Shown: positions 1 through 5,081 of the stretch, piece by piece
Numbering within the stretch: position 1 is the stretch's first letter
Layout: each line of letters begins with the position of its first letter
DNA from: Thermoplasmata archaeon
GTDB lineage: Archaea > Thermoplasmatota > Thermoplasmata > UBA184
DNA length: 6,671 bases
Reading direction: 5' to 3'
NCBI GenBank assembly: GCA_030042855.1
Contig: JASHYU010000217.1
Span: 1 to 6,671 of the forward strand
Notes under the pieces: generated by a model
What the model was told of the DNA's origin: nothing
Seen by the model: only the letters and a program-made list of their open reading frames with translations
Databases searched by the model: none
Made by a program: the position numbers and the translations under genes

Positions 1-234
1 TTCCGGCGGTCGCGCCCGTTCACGCTGGCGTGCGGAGCCGTCACCCTCGCGGCGATCGTCCTGTTCGCTCTCGGCCAGTTCTCGGGAATCGCCGGCTACT
101 ACCTCGATCTGGGCCCGGGAGGAATGGAACGTCTCATCGTCGCCCCCATCCTCTTGTGGGCGATCGTGGAGGGGATCCACCTCGCCCGCCTCCCGCGATT
201 CGCGCCGAGTGGTCCGGTGGTCATCACGGCGTGA
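1..234 (+). CDS. C-terminal part of a multi-pass membrane protein (DUF998-like), cut by the left edge
   Basis: The reading frame is open from base 1 to a TGA at 232-234, giving the last 77 residues; the start lies outside the window. Two hydrophobic stretches are visible, about residues 8-27 and 44-62, both long enough to cross the membrane. Between them is a short loop (residues 28-43) with Gly-Pro-Gly-Gly-Met-Glu-Arg, and the second helix carries a Leu-Leu-Trp core. The pattern 'Gly-rich loop, Glu-Arg, then helix with Trp' recalls the last segment of the DUF998 family of small six- to eight-helix membrane proteins found in archaea and actinobacteria. That match is from memory of the family and is only moderately sure; the molecular function is unknown. 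The tail after residue 64 is short and probably cytoplasmic. It is separated from the next gene by 108 nt containing an inverted repeat and a promoter, so it is probably not co-transcribed with rmd. Confidence 0.6.
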   Translation, partial: FRRSRPFTLACGAVTLAAIVLFALGQFSGIAGYYLDLGPGGMERLIVAPILLWAIVEGIHLARLPRFAPSGPVVITA

Positions 235-261
235 GCCTCCACCTACCCTTTCCCGACTTCC

Positions 262-283
262 GGCCCAACACCGGTGCCGGGCC
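262..283. repeat. 22-bp imperfect palindrome between membrane gene and rmd
   Basis: Two 11-base arms (262-272 and 273-283) are inverted copies with 2 mismatches out of 11. The centre is a perfect 8-bp palindrome CACCGGTG (269-276) and the outer arms are GGCCC/GGGCC. It lies 28 bases after the upstream stop and about 15 bases before the TATA-like box of rmd. It could be a terminator stem for the upstream gene, though no T-tract follows, or an operator upstream of the rmd core promoter. The sequence alone does not decide. Confidence 0.35.
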
Positions 284-293
284 CGTGCCTTGA

Positions 294-306
294 GAAACTT
301 CTATAG
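294..306 (+). promoter_or_regulatory. Archaeal-type core promoter of rmd
   Basis: GAAACTTCTATAG is an A/T-rich island in an otherwise GC-rich gap. TTCTATA (299-305) serves as the TATA box, and the preceding purine-rich GAGAAA is where a TFB recognition element would lie. The box centre is about 41 nt before the ATG at 343, so transcription starting about 26 nt downstream of the box would leave a leader of roughly 15 nt. No Shine-Dalgarno is present before the ATG. The assignment rests on composition and spacing. Confidence 0.5.
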
Positions 307-342
307 AGCCGGTCATGGTCGCGCGGACCCGGTCGTACGTCC

Positions 343-1284
343 ATGCGCATCCTGATCACCGGCTGTTCCGGCTTCATCGGAAGGTACCTCGCGACGCACG
401 CGGTCGAGAAGGGTCACGAGGTCATCGGTACCTATCTCACCGAGTCCGAGCTCAACGCCCGGGACCTTCCGAAGGACTCCGTGCGCTGGGTCAAGCTCGA
501 CATGCAGCAGCGAGAGGCCGTGGACCAGCTCGTTCGGGATCTCCACCCCGAGGGTCTCTTCCACCTGGCCGCCCAGGCGTACGCCAAGAGAGCCTGGGCC
601 GATCCGGCGGACACGTTCCGGACGAACGTGCTCGGAACGATCTATCTGTACGAGGCGCTGAAGGACCACGCCCCCAAATCGTCGACGCTGCTCGCCTCGT
701 CGGGCGCCTCCTACGGGATCCCTGCCGAGCTCCCGATCCGGGAGGACATTCCGTTGAACGCCACGAACCCGTACGGGGTGTCGAAGGCCTGCCAGGACAT
801 GCTCTCCCTGCAATACGCTCTCAACTTCGACCTCCGCATCGTCCGGGCCCGACTCTTCGGCACGACGGGTCCCGGTAAGGTGGGTGATGCGCTGAACGAC
901 TTCGCGCGGCAGGTCGCGACGATCGAGCGCACGGGGAAGCCCGGTACGATCCGGGTCGGGAACCTCGGCACGCTGCGCGACATCTCCGACATCCGGGACG
1001 TGGTGCGGGCGATGTGGCTCATCTTCGAGAAGGGCGACCCGAAGCTGCCGGTCAACATTGGTGCCGGGCACAGCTACTCGATCCGCTGGATCGCCGAGCA
1101 ACTGGTCTCCCTGGCGCGGGTCCCGATCGCCTTGGAGGAGGACGCCGGGCTATTGCGACCCACGGACGAGCTCGACAACCGGGCGGACATTCGACGGCTG
1201 ATCGCGCTCGGTCACACGTCGAAGTTCCCGATGGAACGCACGCTCGAGGATTCGTTGAATTTCTGGCGGACCGCGTCGGCGTAG
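343..1284 (+). CDS. rmd: GDP-4-keto-6-deoxy-D-mannose reductase-like extended SDR (GDP-D-rhamnose synthesis)
   Basis: This 313-residue cytosolic protein is a full-length extended short-chain dehydrogenase. The NAD(P)-binding glycine motif GCSGFIG spans residues 7-13. The middle strand HLAAQ (74-78) is followed by a Ser-Ser pair at 119-120 and the catalytic Tyr144-xxx-Lys148 in NPYGVSK. Family-specific marks point to Rmd: DFARQVATIE (186-195), VGNLGTLRDISDIRD (205-219), and a late LRP (271-273) in the substrate-binding segment, laid out as in the characterised GDP-6-deoxy-D-mannose reductases. The expected reaction is reduction of the 4-keto group of GDP-4-keto-6-deoxy-D-mannose to GDP-D-rhamnose. 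The gmd gene at 2745-3755 would supply the substrate, which strengthens the call. A reductase giving the C4 epimer (GDP-6-deoxy-D-talose) or a related SDR cannot be excluded. The ATG at 343 sits directly before the Rossmann strand and about 41 nt after the TATA-like box, so the start is well supported. Confidence 0.8.
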   Translation: MRILITGCSGFIGRYLATHAVEKGHEVIGTYLTESELNARDLPKDSVRWVKLDMQQREAVDQLVRDLHPEGLFHLAAQAYAKRAWADPADTFRTNVLGTIYLYEALKDHAPKSSTLLASSGASYGIPAELPIREDIPLNATNPYGVSKACQDMLSLQYALNFDLRIVRARLFGTTGPGKVGDALNDFARQVATIERTGKPGTIRVGNLGTLRDISDIRDVVRAMWLIFEKGDPKLPVNIGAGHSYSIRWIAEQLVSLARVPIALEEDAGLLRPTDELDNRADIRRLIALGHTSKFPMERTLEDSLNFWRTASA

Positions 1285-1351
1285 GCGCAGACCGTCTCGA
1301 CGCCGGCGGGTCACGTTGGGTACCCGGCTGACGTAAGGACACTGTCAAGAC

Positions 1352-1365
1352 CAAGAGTTTTATAG
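1352..1365 (+). promoter_or_regulatory. TATA-type promoter of the GT4 gene
   Basis: CAAGAGTTTTATAG holds the best TATA box in the window, TTTTATAG at 1358-1365, with a purine-rich flank just upstream. Transcription would be expected near 1386-1389, leaving a leader of about 62 nt before the ATG at 1450. That is clearly longer than the roughly 15 nt inferred for rmd and gmd. The core TTTTAT is shared with the gmd promoter. Confidence 0.55.
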
Positions 1366-1373
1366 GGGCGGAC

Positions 1374-1414
1374 AGCAGGTCCCGCACGAGAGGGCGCCGG
1401 GTGCGTCCCCTGCT
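1374..1414. repeat. Two-part inverted repeat across the predicted GT4 transcription start
   Basis: An outer arm AGCAGG (1374-1379) pairs with CCTGCT (1409-1414). After a symmetric TCC/TCC gap, an inner arm CGCAC (1383-1387) pairs with GTGCG (1401-1405). The 13-base loop itself contains the palindrome GGCGCC (1393-1398). The repeat straddles the start site predicted from the TATA box, so a DNA operator is more likely than a full RNA hairpin. If transcription starts further upstream it would form a leader stem-loop. Function is unproven. Confidence 0.4.
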
Positions 1415-1449
1415 ACGGAGACCACGTCCCCCTTTGAGATACCCCCACC

Positions 1450-2673
1450 ATGACCGAACCGAGACCGGACAGTCCAAAGAACAGCAGTGGACCTCCCCGG
1501 CGTCCATCGCTCGTGATCGTCGCGGAGCCGATGGTCTCCTCCGACGCGGTCCAGGTGAAGTTCGTCTCGGCGGTCGCATGCGCGCTCACCGACTCCTTCG
1601 ACGTCACGATCGCGTCGGTGTACGCGACGCGCGAGGCGCGGAAGCGGCTCAACGAGCTCGGGTTCTCGGTGCTCGCGCCGGCCCAGGACCACTTCTGGGT
1701 CAACCGATTTCTGAAGCACGCCGGCCTGCGCAGCGAGGCCACGCTCTGGACGGAGGCCTGGCTGCGGGAGTCGCTCTTCGGACGGAACCGCCGCCTGCTG
1801 AGTCGGCTTCTCGAGGAGCGCCACTTCGATTTCGTCGTCAACACGACCAACACCGTGGCGATGTCGAGCGACGTGTGGTGGATCCAGGGTCCCCCGCTCC
1901 ACGTCACCCTCGAGTCGATGTTGCAGCGGGAGGGCCGCAGCTCGCGACCGCTCTGGCTGCTCTGCCAGGTCGTGCGATGGTTCGACGAGCAGATGACCGC
2001 CCGACTGTACGCGTCCGGCCGGATCGCGGTCGCGGCCTCGAAGTACGTCCGCAGCTACTACGAGCAGAACGGCATGGACGTGCGTGCGACGATCTACAAT
2101 CTCTCGGACCTCTCGGGCTTCCGCCCGCTCCCCCGCGACGGCGAGCCTCCGTACGTCCTCGCGTACATCGGGAAGGAGACCGAGCTCGAGACCCTGTACC
2201 AGCTCGCGCACCGGGGGATCCGGGTCGTCGGCTTCGGGGCGAAGCTCGTTCCCGGGATGCGTCGGGACGAGCTGCAGGCCGCCATCGACTTCAAGGGCCG
2301 GGTCGACCACGACCACCTCGTCTCGCTGTACTCGGGCGCCGAGTTCACGGTGTTCCCGTTCACCAACGAGCCCTTCGGCTACGTCCCGGTCGAATCGATG
2401 GCCTGCGGAACTCCTGTCCTCACCTACGGGAAGGAAGGACCGGCCGAGACGGTGGTGAACGGCGAGACCGGCTGGCTCGTCCACAGCCGGGACGAGTTCG
2501 TCCGGATGGCGAGCTCGCTGTGGCACGGCTTTGACCGGCTGCGCTTCAGTGCCCGATCCGTCTGGCGAGCGTCCGAGTTCAAGCCCGAGGCCCAGGCCCG
2601 CATGCTCGCGAACATCCTGCTCGATCCGGCCGCTCGCCCCGATCCCAAGCAGCGCGCGAAGTCGTCGGCGTAG
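1450..2673 (+). CDS. GT-B fold glycosyltransferase, family 4 type
   Basis: This 407-residue protein is of usual length for a family-4 glycosyltransferase that transfers sugar from a nucleotide-sugar donor with retention. The N-terminal domain begins after a polar tail of about 20 residues with the strand LVIVAEP (21-27). A WWIQGPPLH segment (143-151) ends a strand of that domain, and VAASKYVRSYY (194-204) precedes the interdomain linker. The C-terminal donor domain begins near 235 and carries GRVDHDHLVSLYSGAEF (283-299), typical of the helix-strand before the active site. It then shows the retaining EX7E motif, Glu307 and Glu315, within EPFGYVPVESMACGTPV, and GPAE with GETGWLV (330-344). The usual Arg/Lys phosphate-binding pair is not standard: Gly241 is followed by Lys242, and the position six further on is Thr248. 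There is no signal peptide or clear membrane helix, so it probably works at the inner face of the membrane. The ATG at 1450 is the first start after an in-frame stop at 1435-1437. Donor and acceptor are unknown; GDP-mannose or GDP-D-rhamnose are plausible from context. Confidence 0.85.
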   Translation: MTEPRPDSPKNSSGPPRRPSLVIVAEPMVSSDAVQVKFVSAVACALTDSFDVTIASVYATREARKRLNELGFSVLAPAQDHFWVNRFLKHAGLRSEATLWTEAWLRESLFGRNRRLLSRLLEERHFDFVVNTTNTVAMSSDVWWIQGPPLHVTLESMLQREGRSSRPLWLLCQVVRWFDEQMTARLYASGRIAVAASKYVRSYYEQNGMDVRATIYNLSDLSGFRPLPRDGEPPYVLAYIGKETELETLYQLAHRGIRVVGFGAKLVPGMRRDELQAAIDFKGRVDHDHLVSLYSGAEFTVFPFTNEPFGYVPVESMACGTPVLTYGKEGPAETVVNGETGWLVHSRDEFVRMASSLWHGFDRLRFSARSVWRASEFKPEAQARMLANILLDPAARPDPKQRAKSSA

Positions 2674-2683
2674 GCCCAAGGGT

Positions 2684-2722
2684 CGCCCGGCGGGCGGGTC
2701 CGGTCGATCCGATCCGCGATCG
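2684..2722. terminator. Possible hairpins between convergent GT4 and gmd genes
   Basis: The 71-nt gap between the two facing stop codons holds two small stem-loops. One is CGCCC-GGC-GGGCG (2684-2696); the other is CGATC (2705-2709) with GATCG (2718-2722) around an 8-base loop. Both can fold on either strand, so one element could serve both genes. No T-run follows on either strand, and archaeal terminators are usually T-tracts, so this is a weak call. Confidence 0.25.
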
Positions 2723-2744
2723 TCGGCGGGGCGGGGGTCGGAGA

Positions 2745-3755
2745 CTACCGAACGGGCGCCATCCGAGCCGGCTCGGAGCTCGGACGCGCGCCTCCCTGGC
2801 GGTCCAGGTCGGCCTCGACCATGAGGCGGACGAGGTCCTTGAAGAGCGTCTTCGGTCGCCAGCCCAGGACCCGCGCCGCCTTGGACGCGTCGCCGCGCAG
2901 GTTGTGCACCTCCGCCGGGCGGTTGAGCTGAGCGTCGACCGTCACGTACTTCTCCCAGTTGCCGAGGCCCGCGAGCCGGAACGCCTCCTCGAGGAACTCC
3001 CGAACCGAATGGGCCTCTCCGGTGGCCCCGACGAACTCGTCGGGCCGATCGTGCTGCAAGGTGCGCCACATCAGTTCGACGTAGTCCGGAGCGTACCCCC
3101 AGTCCCGCTTCGCGTCGAGGTTGCCGAGGGTGATGGTCTTCGCCTTCCCGGTCGCGATCCGCGCGACGCCATCGGAGATCTTGCGGGTCACGAACTCGAG
3201 CCCGCGCCGGGGCGATTCGTGGTTGAACAGGATCCCGTTGCTCGCGAACATGGAGTACGCCTCTCGGTAGTTCACCGTCGCCCAGTAGGCATAGACCTTC
3301 GCGACGCCGTACGGACTGCGCGGGTGGAAGGGGGTGGCCTCGTCCTGCGGCTCCCGATCGACATGCCCGAACATCTCGCTCGACGAAGCCTGGTAGAATC
3401 GCGCGTTCGGGGCGTACGCCTTCACGGCCTCGAGCAATCGCAGCGTACCGATACCGGTCACTTCGCCCGTGAGGACGGGCTGACTGAACGACGTCCCGAC
3501 GAACGACTGGGCCGCCAGATTGTAGACCTCCTCCGGTTGGACCCGTCGGATCGTCTCGTTCAGCGATACCTGATCCGAGATGTCCCCATCGAAGATCTCG
3601 ATCTGCTCTCGGATACCGGCCAAGTTGACCACGTTCGGAGTGCTGAGACGCCGAACCAGACCGACGACCCGGTAGCCCTTCGCCAGGAGGATCTCGGCGA
3701 GATACGATCCGTCCTGCCCCGTGATCCCGGTGATGAGCGCGGTCCGACCGGTCAT
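2745..3755 (-). CDS. gmd: GDP-mannose 4,6-dehydratase
   Basis: Gmd converts GDP-D-mannose to GDP-4-keto-6-deoxy-D-mannose with a tightly bound NADP cofactor. It is the entry step to GDP-D-rhamnose, GDP-L-fucose and related 6-deoxy sugars. The protein has 336 residues, near the usual length. It shows TGITGQDGSYLAE (9-21) with the glycines at 10, 13 and 16, the Arg35-Arg36 pair before a Ser/Asn-containing loop as in NADP-dependent Gmd, YNLAAQSFVG (78-87), and SSSEMFG (124-130) with the catalytic Ser and Glu127. The catalytic Tyr149-xxx-Lys153 lies in SPYGVAK, followed by FNHESPRRGLEFVTRKI (177-193), KRDWGYAPDYV (216-226) and RPAEVHNLRGD (279-289). The last 15-20 residues are a non-conserved Pro/Arg/Ser tail. 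The ATG at 3755 is the first start after an in-frame stop at 3762-3764. It is transcribed from its own promoter, divergent from the flavoenzyme and convergent with the GT4 gene. Its partner reductase is rmd at 343-1284. Confidence 0.95.
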   Translation of the reverse strand: MTGRTALITGITGQDGSYLAEILLAKGYRVVGLVRRLSTPNVVNLAGIREQIEIFDGDISDQVSLNETIRRVQPEEVYNLAAQSFVGTSFSQPVLTGEVTGIGTLRLLEAVKAYAPNARFYQASSSEMFGHVDREPQDEATPFHPRSPYGVAKVYAYWATVNYREAYSMFASNGILFNHESPRRGLEFVTRKISDGVARIATGKAKTITLGNLDAKRDWGYAPDYVELMWRTLQHDRPDEFVGATGEAHSVREFLEEAFRLAGLGNWEKYVTVDAQLNRPAEVHNLRGDASKAARVLGWRPKTLFKDLVRLMVEADLDRQGGARPSSEPARMAPVR

Positions 3756-3782
3756 GATGACTCAGCGACGACGGTAGGTCCA

Positions 3783-3790
3783 ACCGCGGT
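3783..3790. promoter_or_regulatory. Palindrome ACCGCGGT just downstream of the gmd TATA box
   Basis: This perfect 8-bp palindrome starts 3 bp downstream (in the gmd direction) of the TTTTATG box and lies before the predicted start site near 3771. A repressor bound here would block polymerase loading. A longer copy of the same arms occurs at 3830-3841 on the other side of the box. The role is inferred from position only. Confidence 0.25.
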
Positions 3791-3793
3791 GCA

Positions 3794-3808
3794 CATAAAA
3801 GAGAAGTT
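3794..3808 (-). promoter_or_regulatory. TATA-type promoter of gmd
   Basis: On the minus strand, bases 3800-3794 read TTTTATG, preceded by GAACTTCTC (3808-3800). The box centre is about 42 nt before the gmd ATG, almost the same spacing as rmd, and would give a leader near 15 nt. The same bases read on the plus strand as CATAAAAG, which could also bind TBP. That would put a plus-strand start near 3823, about 100 nt before the flavoenzyme gene, so the box might act in both directions. Confidence 0.5.
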
Positions 3809-3813
3809 CCACG

Positions 3814-3869
3814 GAGGTCGGCCCGTTCGACCGCTCGCGGTGCGATCTTCGCGGAGGTCTGGTGAGGTC
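3814..3869. repeat. GAGGTC direct repeats in the divergent control region
   Basis: GAGGTC occurs at 3814-3819, 3854-3859 and 3864-3869, with two further copies just inside the flavoenzyme gene at 3947-3952 and 3975-3980. The copies at 3854 and 3864 start exactly 10 bp apart, about one helical turn, as direct-repeat protein sites often do. The word was noticed after the fact in a GC-rich region, so chance enrichment remains possible. Confidence 0.25.
3830..3841. promoter_or_regulatory. Inverted repeat ACCGC-TC-GCGGT in the divergent intergenic region
   Basis: Perfect 5-bp arms flank a 2-bp spacer, repeating the ACCG/CGGT arms of the palindrome at 3783-3790. The two sites bracket the A/T-rich gmd box at 3794-3800. 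They could be a pair of binding sites for one dimeric regulator of the divergent genes. Confidence 0.25.
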
Positions 3870-3901
3870 GGGAGGACCCGGCGGGCGGCGCGCTCGGAGG
3901 A

Positions 3902-3912
3902 GACTTCTTAGG
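3902..3912 (+). promoter_or_regulatory. Weak TATA-like box before the flavoenzyme gene
   Basis: GACTTCTTAGG resembles the rmd promoter (AACTTCTATAG) apart from a missing A. Counting about 26 nt from its centre puts transcription near 3933. That is downstream of the GTG at 3924 but just ahead of the in-frame ATG at 3936, which would make the mRNA almost leaderless from that ATG. Confidence 0.3.
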
Positions 3913-3923
3913 ACCCGCGACTC

Positions 3924-5072
3924 GTGTCGGAGCGCATGCCTCGGGCGAGGTCGGAGCCGTTCCGAACGCTGAGCGAGGTCCGGTCCGTCGCGAAGCCGAG
4001 GGTCTCCGAACGGGTCTGGTCCTACATCGAGGGAGGCTCCGGTGACGAACGGACTCTCCGCGGGAACGAGGCGGCCTTTCGACGCTGGGCCCTGCGTCCG
4101 CGGGCCCTGACCGACGTATCCACGATCGAGCTTCGCTCGAAGATCTTGGGACAGCCGGTGGGGGCTCCGTTCTTCATCTGCCCCATGGCCTACCTGGGGG
4201 AGGTGCACGCCGACGCCGAACGGGGCGTCGCTCGGGCGGCGGCCGAGGGGGGCGTGCTCGCGATCTTTAGCACGCTCTCGTCCGACTCTCTGGAGAGGAT
4301 CGCGGGTGCCTCGCCCACGGGACCCCGATGGTTCCAGCTCTACCTGCAACCGGACTTTTCCTCCAGCCGGGCGCTGATCGAGCGCGCGGAACGGGCGAGC
4401 TATTCCGGCTTGGTGATCACGGTCGACGTGCCCGTGCTCGCCGTCCGAGATACCCAGGCTCGCGCCGGTTTTGCGATCGATGCCACCGTTCCGATCGGCA
4501 ACGGCCCGGGCGTACTCCCGCCGCCCCGGGGCCCGGTGCTCAAGTCCGGCCGCTACCATCTTCGGGCGGAAGCGGCCACGACGTGGGATCGGATCGGGCA
4601 GATCCGGTCGATCACCAAGCTCCCCGTGGTGGTCAAGGGCGTCCTGACCGCCGACGACGCCGAGCGTGCGCTGGGGCAGGGCGCGGCCGGCGTCATCGTC
4701 TCCAATCACGGGGGTCGCCAGCTGGACGGGTCCGCGCCCTCGCTCGAAGCCCTGCCCGAGATCGTGGCGGGGGTCGGCGAGCGCACCGAGGTGTATCTCG
4801 ATGGGGGCATCCGTCGAGCCGCGGATGTCCTGATCGCTCTCGCGCTCGGAGCTCGGGCCGTCGGCGTCGGCCGGCCGATCCTGTGGGCGCTCGCGGCGGG
4901 CGGCGGTCCCGGGGTGCGTCGGTATCTCGATCTCCTGTCCACGGAACTCGCGACCTCGATGGCCCTCTGTGGGCGACGTTCGCTAGGGGAGATCGACGCG
5001 ACGACCGTATCCGCTCGCCTCCCGACCGAGGGCCTCGCCCCCGACCGCGCGTCGTCGCGGTCCCCTACGTGA
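3924..5072 (+). CDS. FMN-dependent alpha-hydroxy-acid oxidase/dehydrogenase (glycolate/lactate oxidase family)
   Basis: This 382-residue TIM-barrel flavoprotein oxidises an alpha-hydroxy acid to the alpha-keto acid. The family set is complete: Tyr34, which contacts the substrate carboxylate, with Asn48 and LRPRAL (57-62); Gln138 and Tyr140 in QLYLQ; Thr166 and Asp168 in ITVDVP; Arg175; and the FMN-contacting Lys238 in VVVKGV. The signature SNHGGRQLDG (260-269) carries the catalytic base His262 and the substrate Arg265, followed by DGGIRR (293-298) and GVGRP (314-318). The variable loop around 183-215, which sets substrate and electron acceptor in this family, is unlike those I know, so lactate, glycolate, mandelate or a larger acid are all possible. 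The last 20 residues are a divergent Arg/Ser-rich tail. There is no membrane segment, so it is probably cytosolic or peripheral. The start is uncertain: GTG at 3924 is the longest, but ATG at 3936 (residue 5) fits the weak promoter better. The GT2 gene follows after 9 nt, suggesting co-transcription. Confidence 0.88.
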   Translation: MSERMPRARSEPFRTLSEVRSVAKPRVSERVWSYIEGGSGDERTLRGNEAAFRRWALRPRALTDVSTIELRSKILGQPVGAPFFICPMAYLGEVHADAERGVARAAAEGGVLAIFSTLSSDSLERIAGASPTGPRWFQLYLQPDFSSSRALIERAERASYSGLVITVDVPVLAVRDTQARAGFAIDATVPIGNGPGVLPPPRGPVLKSGRYHLRAEAATTWDRIGQIRSITKLPVVVKGVLTADDAERALGQGAAGVIVSNHGGRQLDGSAPSLEALPEIVAGVGERTEVYLDGGIRRAADVLIALALGARAVGVGRPILWALAAGGGPGVRRYLDLLSTELATSMALCGRRSLGEIDATTVSARLPTEGLAPDRASSRSPT

Positions 5073-5081
5073 AAAGTTAAG
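5072..5081 (+). promoter_or_regulatory. Short A/T-rich junction AAAAAGTTAA-like between flavoenzyme and GT2 genes
   Basis: The nine bases after the stop are AAAAGTTAA then G's, the only A/T-dense patch nearby. It could be a TATA-like box: a start about 26 nt on falls near 5103, six bases before an in-frame GTG at 5109. It could equally be just a short intercistronic spacer. Both readings remain open. Confidence 0.2.

Noticed and set aside
30..293. An 87-codon plus-strand frame at the left end
   Set aside because: It is Arg/Pro/Gly-rich, while frame 1 over the same bases gives two good membrane helices ending at 234.
343..1284. GDP-L-fucose synthase or UDP-glucose 4-epimerase as the identity of the SDR
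   Set aside because: The C-terminal segments (VGNL..RDISDIRD, LRP) fit Rmd-type reductases better than either alternative; kept only as a lower-probability option.
1318..1325. GGGTACCC palindrome after rmd
   Set aside because: It is a short 8-bp palindrome with no extended arms and no T-tract, expected by chance in sequence of this length.
1401..2534. A 377-codon plus-strand frame with a GTG at 1401, placed about 40 nt after the TATA box
   Set aside because: The spacing matches rmd and gmd, but the protein is Arg/Pro-rich with no motif, and it overlaps the clear GT4 frame throughout.
1360..3783. An 807-codon open frame on the minus strand across the GT4 and gmd genes
   Set aside because: It is antisense to the GT4 gene and out of frame with gmd; the product is Arg/Gly/Pro-rich low-complexity sequence with no domain. 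Long empty frames are common in DNA this GC-rich.
2904..3911. A 335-codon plus-strand frame opposite gmd
   Set aside because: Gmd has every catalytic motif on the minus strand; the opposite frame shows no recognisable domain.
3762..4709. A 315-codon minus-strand frame opposite the flavoenzyme
   Set aside because: It is antisense to conserved FMN-enzyme motifs, and its composition is typical of a shadow frame.
3924..5072. Type 2 isopentenyl-diphosphate isomerase, a related FMN barrel common in archaea
   Set aside because: The SNHGGRQ catalytic signature and the paired tyrosines belong to hydroxy-acid oxidases, not to the isomerase.
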